64,000 nucleotides of DNA. Source: an uncultured Phycicoccus sp. GTDB taxonomy: Bacteria > Actinomycetota > Actinomycetes > Actinomycetales > Dermatophilaceae. The notes beneath the pieces were generated by a model, which did no database searches, was not told the DNA's origin, and saw only the letters and a list, made by a program, of their open reading frames with translations. Position 1 is the first letter of the stretch, and every line of letters starts with the position of its first letter. Where the stretch lies: assembly GCF_947495705.1 (NCBI RefSeq), contig NZ_CANLZR010000006.1, positions 1-64,000 of the forward strand, read 5' to 3'. The translations under genes and the position numbers were made by a program. This document shows, piece after piece, positions 41,184 to 52,118 of this stretch.

Positions 41184-44060
41184 TCAGCGGGGGCGGTCCC
41201 CCAGCAGCCCACGGGACCGGGCGACGGCGACGGCCTCACCGCGGGACGAGGCCCCGAGCTTGGCGAGGATGTTCGACACGTGGACGCTGGCGGTCTTCGT
41301 GCTGATGAACAGGGCCCGGCCGATCTCGCCGTTGGAGCGGCCCAGGGCCAGGAGGTCCAGCACCTCCGCCTCCCGTGCGGTGAGGGTGCCCGGTGCGCTG
41401 CGGACGCGCAGCGCGTCGACGGCGGCGACCAGCGGCGCCGCTCCGAGCTCGACGGCGGTCGCGCGGGCGCGGTCGAGCTCGTCCCCGGCCCCGGGGTCGC
41501 CCGAGGCGAGCAGCACCTCCCCGAGGCGGGCCCGGGCCCGCGCCTCCTCGTAGGGCTCCCCGTACCGGGCGAAGAGGTCACGGACCTCGCGCGCGGCCCG
41601 GACGAGGTCGTCCGGCCGCACGTCCTGCCCGGCCAGCCACCGCGCCCGGGCCGCCTCAGCCGCGACACGCGCCTGCCACGCCCGCCCTTCGAGCAGCGGA
41701 GGGGGGAGCACCGAGCCGGGGCCCCAGACGGCCCGCGCCTCGGCCTCGAGCCGGTCCACCTCGGCGAGCAGCTCGACCCGCCGGCCCGGGGCCTGCGTGC
41801 GGACCGCCGTGCCGAGGTGCCCGATGCCCAGCGCGGCGAGGCGCACCTCGGCAGCGATGCAGCCCACGCCCCAGATACCGCGGAGGAAGCTCACGACCTC
41901 CTCGTGCAGCGCGAGCATCCGGTCGAGCTCGCCGGCCCGTCCGAGCGCGTCGAGAGCAGCCGCGCCGGCCTGCACCGCGACCCGCCCGTCGCTGGACCAC
42001 CAGGGCCGGGTGGCGGCGAGGACCTCGTCCGCCGAGGCCAGGCCGCGGCCGACGCGCACGCCGGCCGCCGCGGCGTCGACGTTGGCCGCCGCCGACGCCG
42101 GGATCTCCGGTTCCGCCCCGTGGTCGGCCACGGACAGCGCGAGGTCCCACTCGCCCATCTCGTACGCGGTCGTCACGAGCAGCGCGCGAGCGTGCACCCC
42201 GAAGGCCGACCACTCCAGTCCCGCCCGCCGCGCCGCGCCGAGGGCGCGCTCGAAGCCCGCACGCGCCGCCGCGTGGTCACCGTGGCGGTGGTGCACCGCG
42301 GCGAGGATGTCCATCGCCCGCAGGACCGCCAGGTCCGGCGCGCTCGTCCAGGCGGCCACGGCGCCCTCCAGCCGCCGGATCGACTCGTCCGGGTCCCCCG
42401 CCGAGTCGCTGAGCCGCGCGAGGATCGCAGCGAGGTCGGTCCGGTCGACGGTGAGGTCGTGCTCGGCGGCCAGGGCCATCGCGTCGTCTGCGACGACCAG
42501 TGCCTCGGCGGAGGATCCGGCGTCCATCAGCGCCTCGGCGTGCCGGGCGAGCAGGGAGACCCGCAGCCGCACCGGGGCGTCGTCGGTGAGCAGGGCCAGC
42601 GCCTCTTCGGTCACCGCGAGCCGGTCCACCGGCTCCTCGGTCATCCGGGCGGCGAACGCGAGCGCGCCCAGCAGCTCGGCCCGGTGCAGCGGGGTCGGCG
42701 CCGGCCCCGCGAGCGCGCCCCGCAGCAGGGCCATCGCTCGCTCCGGGCGGCCGCTGCCGTTCGCCGCGACCGCCGCCCGCAGGGTCAGGTCATGGACCCG
42801 GGCCGGATCCTCGGCAGCCAGCCGCAGGGCGGTCTCGTAGTGGCTCAGGGCCTCCGCGGGGCCACCCATCCGGGCGGCGTGCTCACCGGCCTCGACGGAG
42901 GCGTCCAGCCCCGTCCGGGTGTCCCCGGAGGCCAGCGCGTGCCGCGCGAGGTCGGCGGCCGTGCCCAGGTCGGGGTCCTCGCGCAGTGCCTCGGCGCAGG
43001 TGCGGTGCAGCTGGAGCCGTTCCGTCGGCAGGAGGTCGTCGGACACCGCCTCGGCCAGGAGCGCGTGCCGGAAGGCGTACCCGCCTTCGCCCCAGGGCTC
43101 CAGGACGTGGTGCTCCACCGCGGCGCGGAGCCCGGCCCGCAGCGCCTGGCCGTCGACGCCCGCGACGCGTTCGAGGAGGGCGTGCGGCACCCGCCGGCCG
43201 ATGACCGCGGCGACCCGCACGAGGGCCTGTGCCTCCTCGTCGAGCCGGTCCACCCGCGCGAGGAGCAGGCGGCCGAGGTCCCCGGGGGCGGCCCTCCCGG
43301 TGCCGGTCGCCGCCGCGAGCTCCTCGGCGAAGTACGCGTTGCCCTCGGCCCGGCGGGCCGCGTCCTCGACCGCGCCGGCGGGCAGGTCGGGGCGGGCCCG
43401 CCGCACGATCTGCTGGAGGTCCGCCTCGGAGAGCGGACCCAGGTCGATGCGCGCGAGGTCCGGGAGCCGGGACCAGACGGCGAGCGGGCCCGACAGCGGG
43501 TGCCGGCGGTGGACGTCGTCGCTGCGCCAGGTCACGAGCAGGCTGACGCCCTCCAGGCGCCGCCGGGTGAAGAGGACGGTGAGGAGCTCGCGCGTGGACT
43601 CGTCGGCCCAGTGGACGTCCTCGACGACGACGAGCAGCGGCCCGCGTCGGCCGAGGTCGGCGAGCGCCCCGTGGACCGCCTCGACGAGCCCGGCCCGGTC
43701 GGTGTCGTCGCGGGCCCCGAGCCCGATCCGCGGGACGAGCGGCGCCAGCCCCGGGTGGGCCGCGACGAGCTCGTCGACGAGGTCACGCTCGCGGGCGTCG
43801 AGCGCGGCGAAGGCCTCGACGACGGGCAGGTAGGAGAGGCTCGCGCCGACGTCCCCGACGCAGTGGCCGACGAGGACCCGCCGGTCGGTGGCCGCGTCGA
43901 CGAGGCGCCCGACGAGGGCCGTCTTGCCGATGCCGGCGTCGCCGCCGAGCAGGACGGCGCCGCCGGCACCGGCCCACCCGAGGGCCTCGGTGAGCCGACC
44001 GACCTCACGGTCTCGGCCGACGAGCTCGGACGCGGACACGGGGGACACGGTCCCGATCAT
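41184..44060 (-). CDS. Large LuxR-family ATP-binding transcriptional regulator (LAL type)
   Basis: The 958-residue protein has an N-terminal AAA/STAND ATPase with Walker [10 protein letters not shown] (39-47) and Walker [14 protein letters not shown] long helical TPR-like middle (about 330-880) follows, then a C-terminal LuxR helix-turn-helix (about 893-955, with L-T-A-R-E-A-E-V-L and [11 protein letters not shown]). Such regulators switch on transcription when a ligand binds the STAND module. It lies between ctaA and ctaB, and a small gene precedes it by 8 nt. Targets and ligand are unknown. ATG 44060 is preferred; GTG 44072 is possible. Confidence 0.92.
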   Translation of the reverse strand: MIGTVSPVSASELVGRDREVGRLTEALGWAGAGGAVLLGGDAGIGKTALVGRLVDAATDRRVLVGHCVGDVGASLSYLPVVEAFAALDARERDLVDELVAAHPGLAPLVPRIGLGARDDTDRAGLVEAVHGALADLGRRGPLLVVVEDVHWADESTRELLTVLFTRRRLEGVSLLVTWRSDDVHRRHPLSGPLAVWSRLPDLARIDLGPLSEADLQQIVRRARPDLPAGAVEDAARRAEGNAYFAEELAAATGTGRAAPGDLGRLLLARVDRLDEEAQALVRVAAVIGRRVPHALLERVAGVDGQALRAGLRAAVEHHVLEPWGEGGYAFRHALLAEAVSDDLLPTERLQLHRTCAEALREDPDLGTAADLARHALASGDTRTGLDASVEAGEHAARMGGPAEALSHYETALRLAAEDPARVHDLTLRAAVAANGSGRPERAMALLRGALAGPAPTPLHRAELLGALAFAARMTEEPVDRLAVTEEALALLTDDAPVRLRVSLLARHAEALMDAGSSAEALVVADDAMALAAEHDLTVDRTDLAAILARLSDSAGDPDESIRRLEGAVAAWTSAPDLAVLRAMDILAAVHHRHGDHAAARAGFERALGAARRAGLEWSAFGVHARALLVTTAYEMGEWDLALSVADHGAEPEIPASAAANVDAAAAGVRVGRGLASADEVLAATRPWWSSDGRVAVQAGAAALDALGRAGELDRMLALHEEVVSFLRGIWGVGCIAAEVRLAALGIGHLGTAVRTQAPGRRVELLAEVDRLEAEARAVWGPGSVLPPPLLEGRAWQARVAAEAARARWLAGQDVRPDDLVRAAREVRDLFARYGEPYEEARARARLGEVLLASGDPGAGDELDRARATAVELGAAPLVAAVDALRVRSAPGTLTAREAEVLDLLALGRSNGEIGRALFISTKTASVHVSNILAKLGASSRGEAVAVARSRGLLGDRPR

Positions 44061-44068
44061 GGCACCGG

Positions 44069-44278
44069 TCACGGGTGGCGGGGGTGCCTCATCGCGGGGA
44101 CCCCTCGAGGAGCGGGTGCAGGGCGGAGGTGGCGGTGCCGGGACCGCCAGCGCCGCCAGGGCCCGGCCGGCGGGGGCCACGCCCCGGTGTGGGCGCCCGG
44201 GCCCCCGACGCCGTACCGCTCCAGGCGGTAGGCGACCTCGGCACGGACGAACAACGGGTCGGAGTACAGGCTGCTCAT
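44069..44278 (-). CDS. Small basic protein upstream of the LuxR regulator
   Basis: A 69-residue open frame of unrecognised function. An A-A-A-G-G-G ribosome-binding site lies 9 nt before the ATG. The N-terminal 25 residues ([10 protein letters not shown]... then Y-R-L-E-R) look like a genuine helical peptide. The rest is Pro/Arg/His-rich with weak coding character. It ends 8 nt before the regulator start and is probably co-transcribed with it. The region 44279-44390 upstream holds no other gene. Confidence 0.5.
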   Translation of the reverse strand: MSSLYSDPLFVRAEVAYRLERYGVGGPGAHTGAWPPPAGPWRRWRSRHRHLRPAPAPRGVPAMRHPRHP

Positions 44279-44390
44279 GGCTGGCGCCCTTTCGAACGGA
44301 GCCGGTGGCCGGGTGCCACCGACACCGTCCACGGTCGCCGGGTGAGGCACCCCGCCACATCGGGCGAACTGCGTGACCTGGAGCCGCACC

Positions 44391-44416
44391 GAGCGCCTGA
44401 GGTACCTCAGGCGCTC
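44391..44416. terminator. Perfect 26-bp palindrome behind ctaB
   Basis: The 26 bases at 44391-44416 equal their own reverse complement, giving an 11-bp stem with a GTAC loop. It begins 4 nt after the ctaB stop, so it is best read as the ctaB terminator. A protein-binding site cannot be excluded. Confidence 0.65.
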
Positions 44417-44419
44417 AGG

Positions 44420-45364
44420 TCAGCCGATCGGCAGGTACACCAGCGGGTCGACCGCGACGGCGAGGAACACGACCGTCACGTACGTGATCGAGTAGTGGAA
44501 GAGCCGCATCGGCTTCAGGGCCGGGCCCACGACGCCGCGCTTGGCCGCCCCGAGCAGGCGGTGCGCCTCGGCGATGAACAGCGCGCCCGCGACGACGGCG
44601 GTGCCCGCGTACAGCCAGCCCATCGGGGCCACCGGGACGAGCACGAGCGAGGTCGCCACCATGACCCACGAGTAGGCGACGATCTGCCGGCCGACCGCCA
44701 CCGGCCCCCGCTCGACGGGGAGCATCGGCACCTCGGCCGTGGCGTAGTCGTCGCGGAACGCCATCGACAACGGCCAGTAGTGCGGGGGCGTCCAGAAGAA
44801 GATGACGAGGAAGAGCACGACCGCCGGCCAGGCCACCGACCCGGTGACCGCGGACCAGCCGATGAGGGTGGGCATGCAGCCCGCGATGCCACCCCAGACG
44901 ATGTTCTGCGACGTGCGGCGCTTCAGCAGCATCGTGTAGCCGACGGCGTACAGCGCGATCGCCAGCAGCGACAGCGCCGCCGACACGAGGTTGACGACGA
45001 GCGCGAACCACACCGTCGACGCGACGGTGAGGACCCCGCCGAAGACGAGCGCGGCCCGGACGCCGACCTCGCCGGTCACCATCGGGCGGCTGCTCGTGCG
45101 GTGCATGAGCCGGTCGATGTCGCGGTCGTACACCGAGTTGAAGGTGTTGGCCGCGGCCGCGCTCATGATGCCGCCGACGAGCGTGGCGACGACGAGCCAC
45201 AGCGACGGGACGCCCCGCTCGGCCAGGAACATGACCGGCACCGTCGTGACGAGCAGCAGCTCGATGATCCGGGGCTTGGTGAGGGCGACGAACGCCGCGA
45301 CCCGCCTGCGTGCGGACAGCGTGGTGGCAGCCGCGGGTGCGGTCGTCACGGGGGTGGTGGCCAC
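44420..45364 (-). CDS. ctaB: Protoheme IX farnesyltransferase (heme O synthase)
   Basis: The 314-residue UbiA-family membrane protein farnesylates heme B to heme O, the step before CtaA. The prenyl-diphosphate motif [12 protein letters not shown] (73-84) and the second Asp-rich loop in [11 protein letters not shown]...D-D-Y are present, with about nine helices. GTG 45364 was chosen: A-G-G-A lies 4-5 nt upstream and the frame before it is not conserved. A TAGAAT hexamer at 45400-45405 predicts a leader of about 30 nt. It diverges from tkt. Confidence 0.95.
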   Translation of the reverse strand: MATTPVTTAPAAATTLSARRRVAAFVALTKPRIIELLLVTTVPVMFLAERGVPSLWLVVATLVGGIMSAAAANTFNSVYDRDIDRLMHRTSSRPMVTGEVGVRAALVFGGVLTVASTVWFALVVNLVSAALSLLAIALYAVGYTMLLKRRTSQNIVWGGIAGCMPTLIGWSAVTGSVAWPAVVLFLVIFFWTPPHYWPLSMAFRDDYATAEVPMLPVERGPVAVGRQIVAYSWVMVATSLVLVPVAPMGWLYAGTAVVAGALFIAEAHRLLGAAKRGVVGPALKPMRLFHYSITYVTVVFLAVAVDPLVYLPIG

Positions 45365-45399
45365 GTCGTCCTTCGGGTCGACCGGTTCGGTGCCCGCCG

Positions 45400-45405
45400 A
45401 TTCTA
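45400..45405 (-). promoter_or_regulatory. Predicted -10 (TAGAAT) of ctaB
   Basis: TAGAAT on the minus strand. Unlike most promoters here it lies far enough upstream (about 35 nt) to leave a short leader. Confidence 0.5.
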
Positions 45406-45462
45406 TCTGCCGAGGCGCACGGCCGTCCCGACCACCCCTGACCGCACGGCCCATGTCGGGAC

Positions 45463-45468
45463 TAGGGT
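45463..45468 (+). promoter_or_regulatory. Predicted -10 (TAGGGT) of the tkt operon
   Basis: TAGGGT about 80 nt before TTG 45547, leaving a leader of about 70 nt. This drives the long tkt-to-pgl operon. Confidence 0.45.
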
Positions 45469-45546
45469 GGTCGACAGCTGCGTCACACGGCGCCCTCACA
45501 GCCGGTGGCGACGTCCGAAAGCACGTCCCCGCGAGAGAGGTTCCCC

Positions 45547-47832
45547 TTGAGCACCACCAGCCGCACGCGCTCCGACTCCCCCCTGGCCGGCCGCTCCCCG
45601 GAGCTGAGCCGGCCGGTCGCGAAGAAGGCGAAGTGGAGCGACCTCGACGTCCGCGCCGTCGACACCGCTCGCGTCCTCGCCGCCGACGCCGTCCAGCGGA
45701 CCGGCAACGGCCACCCCGGCACCGCGATGAGCCTGGCGCCGGTCGCCTACCTCCTCTACCAGCAGGTGATGCGGCACGACCCGTCCGACCCGGCCTGGCT
45801 CGGGCGCGACCGGTTCGTCCTGTCCTGCGGGCACTCGTCGCTCACCCAGTACGTCCAGCTCTTCCTCTCGGGCTACGGCCTCGAGCTCGGCGACCTCAAG
45901 GCGCTGCGCACCTGGGGCTCGCTCACCCCCGGCCACCCCGAGGTGCATCACACGACCGGCGTCGAGATCACCACCGGGCCGCTCGGCTCCGGGCTCGCCT
46001 CCGCCGTCGGGATGGCCATGGCCCAGCGCCGGCAGCGCGGCCTCCTCGACCCGGACGCCAAGCCCGGGCAGAGCCCGTTCGACCACCACGTCTGGGTGCT
46101 CGCCTCCGACGGCGACCTCATGGAGGGCGTGGCCTCGGAGGCCTGCTCGCTGGCCGGCCACCAGGAGCTCGGCAACCTCACCGTCGTCTACGACGCCAAC
46201 CAGATCTCCATCGAGGACGACACCGACATCGCGTTCAGCGAGGACGTCGCCAAGCGCTTCGAGGCCTACGGCTGGGACGTCGTCGACGTCGACTGGCGCC
46301 AGTCCGACGACCCCGCGGGGACCCCGGGGTACACCGAGGACGTCGACGCGCTCCTCGTCGCCCTCGAGAAGAGCCGCCGGCCCGGCAAGCGCCCGACGCT
46401 CGTCCGGCTGCACACGGTCATCGCGTGGCCGGCACCGAACGCCCGGGGCACCGGCAAGGCGCACGGCTCGGCCCTCGGCGACGACGAGGTGGCCGCCACC
46501 AAGGAGCTCCTCGGGTTCGACCCGGCCAAGACCTTCGAGGTCGACAAGACCGTCCTCACCCACGCCCGCGAGGTGAAGAAGCGCGGCCGCGCGGCCCACC
46601 GCGAGTGGGACAAGACGTACAAGGCGTGGCGGACGGGCAACCCCGATACCGCGGCCCTGCTCGACCGGCTGGTCTCCGGCGAGCTGCCCGCGGACTTCGC
46701 CAAGGCCCTGCCGACGTTCGACGCCGACCCCAAGGGCATCGCGACCCGAGCCGCGTCCGGCAAGGTGCTCAGCGCCCTCGGCGAGGTCGTCCCCGAGCTG
46801 TGGGGCGGCTCCGCCGACCTCGCCGAGTCGAACAACACGACGATGGCCGGCGCGCAGTCCTTCATCCCCACCGGCAAGCAGACCGCGGAGTGGAAGGGCG
46901 GCCCGTACGGCCGCACCCTGCACTTCGGCATCCGCGAGAACGGCATGGGCATGATCCTCAACGGGATCGCCCTCGAGGGCCTCACCCGCCCGTACGGCGG
47001 CACCTTCCTCGTCTTCTCCGACTACATGCGCCCCGCCGTGCGGCTCGCGGCGATCCAGCAGCTGCCCGTGACCTTCGTCTGGACCCATGACTCGGTCGGG
47101 CTCGGTGAGGACGGCCCGACGCACCAGCCGGTCGAGCACCTCGCCTCGCTGCGGGCCATCCCCCAGCTCGACGTCGTCCGGCCGGCCGACGCGAACGAGA
47201 CGGCCGAGGCGTGGGCCGAGATCCTGCGGCGTCGGCGCACGGCAGGGCTCGCGCTCTCGCGGCAGGCCCTGCCGACGGTCGACCGCTCCACGCACGCCAA
47301 GGCGAGCGGAGTCCGCAAGGGCGCCTACGTCCTCGTCGACGGCGGGCCCGGTGGCGACCAGGCGCCCGAGGTGATCCTCGTCGCCACCGGGTCGGAGGTC
47401 TCCATCGCGCTCGCGGCCCGCGAGAAGCTCGAGAACGCGCAGATCAGCACCCGCGTCGTCTCGATGCCCTGCCGGGAATGGTTCGAGGAGCAGCCGCGCT
47501 CCTACCAGAGCAAGGTGCTGCCCCCCGAGGTCAAGGCTCGCGTCAGCGTCGAGGCGGGCGTCTCGATGGGGTGGCACGACATCGTCGGCGACTCCGGCCG
47601 CTGCGTCAGCCTCGAGCACTTCGGTGCCTCGGCCGACGGTGCGCGGCTCTTCCGCGAGTTCGGGTTCACCCCCGAGGCCGTCGTCAAGGCGGCGAAGGAC
47701 TCGCTGAAGGCGGCCCGCGCTGCCGGCGGCGTCCCCGCTGTCACCGACACCGCACCCCGAGCCAAGGAGTCTCGCGCCGGTGGGGCCTCCACCCCGCCGA
47801 GCCGTAAGAGTGCCGCCTCGAAGAGGAAGTGA
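45547..47832 (+). CDS. tkt: Transketolase
   Basis: The 761-residue thiamine-diphosphate enzyme moves two-carbon units between pentose phosphate and glycolytic sugars. Seen motifs are [10 protein letters not shown] near the start, [10 protein letters not shown], the ThDP-binding G-D-G-D-L-M-E-G...[10 protein letters not shown], and R-E-N-G-M-G in the pyrimidine domain. TTG 45547 has a G-A-G-A-G-G six nt upstream; in-frame GTG 45505 is an alternative. The Ser/Lys-rich C-terminal tail is longer than usual. It is first in an operon with tal, 1 nt apart. Confidence 0.95.
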   Translation: MSTTSRTRSDSPLAGRSPELSRPVAKKAKWSDLDVRAVDTARVLAADAVQRTGNGHPGTAMSLAPVAYLLYQQVMRHDPSDPAWLGRDRFVLSCGHSSLTQYVQLFLSGYGLELGDLKALRTWGSLTPGHPEVHHTTGVEITTGPLGSGLASAVGMAMAQRRQRGLLDPDAKPGQSPFDHHVWVLASDGDLMEGVASEACSLAGHQELGNLTVVYDANQISIEDDTDIAFSEDVAKRFEAYGWDVVDVDWRQSDDPAGTPGYTEDVDALLVALEKSRRPGKRPTLVRLHTVIAWPAPNARGTGKAHGSALGDDEVAATKELLGFDPAKTFEVDKTVLTHAREVKKRGRAAHREWDKTYKAWRTGNPDTAALLDRLVSGELPADFAKALPTFDADPKGIATRAASGKVLSALGEVVPELWGGSADLAESNNTTMAGAQSFIPTGKQTAEWKGGPYGRTLHFGIRENGMGMILNGIALEGLTRPYGGTFLVFSDYMRPAVRLAAIQQLPVTFVWTHDSVGLGEDGPTHQPVEHLASLRAIPQLDVVRPADANETAEAWAEILRRRRTAGLALSRQALPTVDRSTHAKASGVRKGAYVLVDGGPGGDQAPEVILVATGSEVSIALAAREKLENAQISTRVVSMPCREWFEEQPRSYQSKVLPPEVKARVSVEAGVSMGWHDIVGDSGRCVSLEHFGASADGARLFREFGFTPEAVVKAAKDSLKAARAAGGVPAVTDTAPRAKESRAGGASTPPSRKSAASKRK

Positions 47833-47833
47833 C

Positions 47834-48955
47834 GTGAACATGACCATTCCCCAGCCCATCCAGGACCTCGCCGCCCACGGCGTCTCGGTCTGGCTCGACG
47901 ACCTCTCGCGGGAGCGCATCTCCACCGGCAACCTCCAGGAGCTCATCGACGAGCGGGGGGTCGTCGGCGTGACGACGAACCCGTCGATCTTCCAGGCGGC
48001 CCTGGCCGAGGGCGACGCCTACGACGCCCAGGTCGACGAGCTGGCCCGCGACGCGACTCCGGTCGACGAGGCCGTCTTCGCCCTGACCACCAAGGACGTC
48101 CGCGACGCCTGCGAGATCATGAAGCCGGTCTTCGAGCGCACCGACGGGGAGGACGGGCGGGTGTCGATCGAGGTCGACCCGCGGGTGGCCCACGACACCG
48201 CCAAGACCGTCGCCGAGGCCAAGGCGCTCGCCGCGGCCGTCGACCAGCCGAACGTCTTCATCAAGATCCCGGCGACCGTCGAGGGCCTGTCGGCGATCTC
48301 GCAGGTGCTCGCCGAGGGCATCTCGGTCAACGTCACGCTCATCTTCAGCCTCGACCGCTACCGCGCCGTCATGAACGCGTTCCTCACCGGCCTCGAGCAG
48401 GCCCGGGAGCACGGCAAGGACCTCTCGACGATCCGCTCGGTCGCGTCGTTCTTCGTCTCCAGGGTCGACAGCGAGGTCGACAAGCGGCTCGACGCCATCG
48501 GCACCGACGAGGCCAGGTCCGTCCGGGGCAAGGCCGGCATCGCCAACGCGCGGCTGGCGTACCAGGCGTACGAGGAGGTCTTCTCGACGCCGCGCTGGGC
48601 CTCGCTGGAGTCCGCGGGAGCCCACCCGCAGCGGCCGCTGTGGGCGTCCACCGGGGTCAAGGACCCCGACTACCCGGACACGATGTACGTCACCGAGCTC
48701 GTGGCGCCCGGCACCGTCAACACGATGCCCGAGAAGACCCTGGACGCGACGGCGGACCACGGCGAGATCACCGGCGACACCGTCACCGGCGCGTACGCGG
48801 AGGCCGCCGAGGTCCTCGACACCCTCGAGCGGCTCGGCATCTCCTACTCGGAGGTCGTCGACCTGCTCGAGCGCGAGGGCGTCGAGAAGTTCGAGAAGTC
48901 CTGGGAGGAGCTGCTCCAGGGCGTGGCGCACGAGCTCGAGAAGGCCGTGGCGTGA
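47834..48955 (+). CDS. tal: Transaldolase
   Basis: The 373-residue Schiff-base aldolase transfers dihydroxyacetone units between sedoheptulose-7-phosphate and glyceraldehyde-3-phosphate. The N-terminal W-L-D-D-L-S-R, T-T-N-P-S-I-F and catalytic Lys region F-I-K-I-P-A-T place it in the long actinobacterial transaldolase type. GTG 47834 lies 6 nt after A-G-G-A; ATG 47840 is possible. Its stop overlaps pgi by four bases, and in some bacteria these two activities are fused in a single Tal-Pgi protein. Confidence 0.95.
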   Translation: MNMTIPQPIQDLAAHGVSVWLDDLSRERISTGNLQELIDERGVVGVTTNPSIFQAALAEGDAYDAQVDELARDATPVDEAVFALTTKDVRDACEIMKPVFERTDGEDGRVSIEVDPRVAHDTAKTVAEAKALAAAVDQPNVFIKIPATVEGLSAISQVLAEGISVNVTLIFSLDRYRAVMNAFLTGLEQAREHGKDLSTIRSVASFFVSRVDSEVDKRLDAIGTDEARSVRGKAGIANARLAYQAYEEVFSTPRWASLESAGAHPQRPLWASTGVKDPDYPDTMYVTELVAPGTVNTMPEKTLDATADHGEITGDTVTGAYAEAAEVLDTLERLGISYSEVVDLLEREGVEKFEKSWEELLQGVAHELEKAVA

Positions 48956-50577
48956 GCACCCTCGACGTCGCCGCCGTGGGCGCGGCGGCCGACGCGGTGG
49001 CCGCGCACGTCCCCACCCTCGTCGCCGACCGGGTCGCGAGCAGGCTCTTCGCGCAGGACCCCACGCTGTGGGGTCCGGCCGCCGAGGACGAGGCGTCCAA
49101 GCGTCTCGCCTGGACCGCACTCCCCCGCACCTCCCGGCCCCTCGTCGGCGAGGTCGCCGCGCTCAAGGCCGAGCTCGAGGACGTCGGCTACGACCGCGTC
49201 GTCCTCTGCGGGATGGGCGGCTCCTCGCTCGCCCCCGAGGTCATCTGCGCCACCGCCGGCGTCCCGATCGTCATCCTCGACTCCTCGGACCCCGACGTCG
49301 TCCGGGCGGGCCTCACCGACCTCGACCGCACCGTCGTCGTCGTGTCGAGCAAGTCCGGGTCCACCGTCGAGACCGACAGCCAGCGCCGGGCCTTCGTGCA
49401 GGCCTTCCGTGACGCCGGCCTGGACCCCACCGACCGGATGGTCGTCGTGACCGACCCGGGGAGCCCGCTCGAAGAGCAGTCCCGCGGCGACGGCTTCCGG
49501 GTCGTGCGCGCCGACCCGGCGGTCGGCGGCCGCTACTCCGCGCTCACCGCCTTCGGGCTCGTCCCCAGCGGGCTGGCCGGGGCCGACATCGAGGCCCTGC
49601 TCGACGACGCCGAGGCCGTGGCCGACCTCCTGGCGGAGGACGACGACGCCAACCCCGCGCTGCGGCTCGGTGCCGCCATGGCGGGCACCCGTCCGCTGCG
49701 CGACAAGCTCGTCCTCGTCGACGCCGGCACCGAGAACGTCGGCTTCGCCGCGTGGGCCGAGCAGCTCATCGCCGAGTCGACGGGCAAGGAGGGCACCGGC
49801 ATCCTCCCCGTCGTCGCGATCGGCGACCAGCCGGCCACCCTGTACCCCGACGGCACCGTCGTCCGGCTCGTGTCGAGCGAGGCCGACGACGCCCCGGAGT
49901 CCGGGGCGGGCCTGGACTCGCTCGTCACGGTGGCGGGCCCGCTCGGGGCCCAGCTGCTGCTGTGGGAGGCGGCCACGGCCGTCGCCGGGCGGCTGCTCTC
50001 GATCAACCCCTTCGACCAGCCCGACGTCGAGAGCGCCAAGTCCGCGGCCCGGGACCTGCTCGGCGAGGGCATCGGCTCGGGCGACGCCCCGGCCTTCACC
50101 GACGGGGCCGTCGAGGTCCGCGCCCTCGGCGGGGACTGGCTCGGCGACGCGGCGAGCCTCGACGACGCGCTGGCGGCGCTGCTCGGCCGGCTCGACCCCG
50201 ACCGCGGCTACCTCGCCGTCATGGCCTACCTCGACCGCGAGGCCGACGCCGACCTCGAGCACCTCGCCCGGGACCTGTTCGAGCGCACCGGGCGACCGGT
50301 GACCTTCGGGTGGGGTCCGCGGTTCCTGCACTCCACGGGGCAGTACCACAAGGGTGGCCCCGCCACCGGGGTGTACCTCCAGGTCACGTCCACCCCCGCG
50401 CAGGACCTGCCGGTCCCCGGCCGGGACTTCACCTTCGGCGAGTTCATCGCGGCCCAGGCGGCCGGCGATGCGCGGGTGCTGGCCGAGCACGACCGGCCCG
50501 TGCTGCGGCTCCACCTCGTCACGCACGACGCCGGGCTCGCCCAGGTCCGCTCCTTGCTCGGCCAGGGCGGCGAATGA
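48952..50577 (+). CDS. pgi: Glucose-6-phosphate isomerase (Tal-Pgi fusion type)
   Basis: The 541-residue protein interconverts glucose-6-phosphate and fructose-6-phosphate. Two SIS-like sugar-isomerase domains are visible: [10 protein letters not shown] near residue 81, then [12 protein letters not shown], and a C-terminal half with [11 protein letters not shown] containing catalytic His and Lys. The sequence is closer to the isomerase half of bifunctional Tal-Pgi proteins than to classical Pgi. GTG overlaps the tal stop (GTGA), and its own TGA overlaps the zwf ATG. Confidence 0.93.
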   Translation: MSTLDVAAVGAAADAVAAHVPTLVADRVASRLFAQDPTLWGPAAEDEASKRLAWTALPRTSRPLVGEVAALKAELEDVGYDRVVLCGMGGSSLAPEVICATAGVPIVILDSSDPDVVRAGLTDLDRTVVVVSSKSGSTVETDSQRRAFVQAFRDAGLDPTDRMVVVTDPGSPLEEQSRGDGFRVVRADPAVGGRYSALTAFGLVPSGLAGADIEALLDDAEAVADLLAEDDDANPALRLGAAMAGTRPLRDKLVLVDAGTENVGFAAWAEQLIAESTGKEGTGILPVVAIGDQPATLYPDGTVVRLVSSEADDAPESGAGLDSLVTVAGPLGAQLLLWEAATAVAGRLLSINPFDQPDVESAKSAARDLLGEGIGSGDAPAFTDGAVEVRALGGDWLGDAASLDDALAALLGRLDPDRGYLAVMAYLDREADADLEHLARDLFERTGRPVTFGWGPRFLHSTGQYHKGGPATGVYLQVTSTPAQDLPVPGRDFTFGEFIAAQAAGDARVLAEHDRPVLRLHLVTHDAGLAQVRSLLGQGGE

Positions 50578-52118
50578 GGCCAGCACGGGTGACCGCGGAC
50601 GCCAACCCGCTGCGCGACCCTCGTGACAAGCGGCTCCCGCGGATCGCGGGGCCGTGCTCGATGGTCCTCTTCGGCGTCACCGGCGACCTCGCCCGCAAGA
50701 AGCTGCTGCCGGCGATCTACGACCTCGCCAACCGTGGCCTGCTCCCTCCGGGCTTCTCGCTCGTCGGCTTCGCACGCCGCGACTGGGCCGACCAGGACTT
50801 CGGCAAGATCGTCTACGAGGCGGTCAAGGAGCGCGCCCGCACGCCGTTCCGGGAGGAGGTGTGGCGCACCCTGGCCGAAGGGTTCCGCTTCGTCCCCGGC
50901 ACCTTCGACGACGACGCCGCCTTCGACCTGCTCGCCGCGACGGTCGCCGACCTCGACGAGCAACGGGGCACCGGCGGTAACCACGCCTTCTACCTGTCGA
51001 TCCCGCCGGGCTCGTTCGCGACGGTGAGCCAGCAGCTCGAGCGCTCGGGGCTGTCCCAGCCGCACGAAGGGTCCTGGCGCCGGGTCGTCATCGAGAAGCC
51101 CTTCGGCCACGACCTGGCCTCCGCTCGCGAGCTCAACAACATCGTCGAGAAGGTCTTCCCCGCCGACTGCGTCTTCCGGATCGACCACTACCTCGGCAAG
51201 GAGACCGTCCAGAACCTCCTCGCGCTCCGGTTCGCGAACCAGATGTTCGAGCCGGTGTGGAACGCCAACTACGTCGACCACGTGCAGATCACGATGGCCG
51301 AGGACATCGGCATCGGGGCCCGGGCCGGGTACTACGACGGCATCGGCGCCGCCCGCGACGTCATCCAGAACCACCTGCTCCAGCTCCTCGCGCTCACCGC
51401 GATGGAGGAGCCGGTGTCGTTCGACGCCCACGGCCTGCGCCTCGAGAAGGAGAAGGCGCTGGCGGCCGTCCGCCTCCCCGACGACCTCGCGACCGGCACG
51501 GCCCGCGGCCAGTACGCCGCCGGGTGGCAGGGTGGCGAGAAGGTGGTCGGCTACCGCCAGGAGGAGGGGGTGCCCGAGGGCTCGACGACCGAGACCTACG
51601 CCGCCGTCCGGCTGGACGTCGACACGCGCCGCTGGGCGGGCGTGCCGTTCTACCTCCGCACGGGCAAGCGGCTCGGCAAGCGTGTCACCGAGATCGCGGT
51701 CGTGTTCAAGCAGGCCCCGCACCTGCCGTTCAACGACACGGCCACCGAGGAGCTCGGCCAGAACGCGGTCGTCATCAGGGTGCAGCCCGACGAGGGGGTG
51801 ACGATGCGGTTCGGCGCGAAGGTCCCCGGTGCCCAGATGGAGGTCCGCGACGTCACGATGGACTTCGGCTACGGGCGCTCCTTCACCGAGTCCTCGCCCG
51901 AGGCGTACGAACGGCTCATCCTCGACGTGCTGCTCGGGGACCCGCCGCTCTTCCCCCGGCACGAGGAGGTCGAGCTCTCCTGGCAGATTCTCGACCCCAT
52001 CGAGCGCTACTGGGCCCGCAACGGCAAGGCCCCCGAGCCGTACCCGGCCGGTGGGTGGGGGCCGGAGTCGGCCGACGAGCTCATGCGCCGCGACGGCCGC
52101 CAGTGGAGGCTCCCGTGA
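50574..52118 (+). CDS. zwf: Glucose-6-phosphate dehydrogenase
   Basis: The 514-residue enzyme oxidises glucose-6-phosphate to 6-phosphogluconolactone and makes NADPH. The Rossmann G-V-T-G-D-L-A-R-K-K (34-43), E-K-P-F-G-H-D, and the active-site R-I-D-H-Y-L-G-K-E (about 202-210) are present. ATG 50574 overlaps the pgi stop (ATGA); GTG 50589 is an alternative start. It is followed by opcA, its usual activating partner, with a GTGA overlap. Confidence 0.97.
   Translation: MRPARVTADANPLRDPRDKRLPRIAGPCSMVLFGVTGDLARKKLLPAIYDLANRGLLPPGFSLVGFARRDWADQDFGKIVYEAVKERARTPFREEVWRTLAEGFRFVPGTFDDDAAFDLLAATVADLDEQRGTGGNHAFYLSIPPGSFATVSQQLERSGLSQPHEGSWRRVVIEKPFGHDLASARELNNIVEKVFPADCVFRIDHYLGKETVQNLLALRFANQMFEPVWNANYVDHVQITMAEDIGIGARAGYYDGIGAARDVIQNHLLQLLALTAMEEPVSFDAHGLRLEKEKALAAVRLPDDLATGTARGQYAAGWQGGEKVVGYRQEEGVPEGSTTETYAAVRLDVDTRRWAGVPFYLRTGKRLGKRVTEIAVVFKQAPHLPFNDTATEELGQNAVVIRVQPDEGVTMRFGAKVPGAQMEVRDVTMDFGYGRSFTESSPEAYERLILDVLLGDPPLFPRHEEVELSWQILDPIERYWARNGKAPEPYPAGGWGPESADELMRRDGRQWRLP

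Noticed and set aside
41280-44231. 983-codon open frame antisense to the LuxR regulator
   Set aside because: Composition is Arg/Gly/Pro/Asp-rich shadow sequence; the regulator has clear ATPase and helix-turn-helix motifs.
45496-47946. 816-codon open frame antisense to tkt
   Set aside because: Complement of conserved transketolase codons; no start context or motif.
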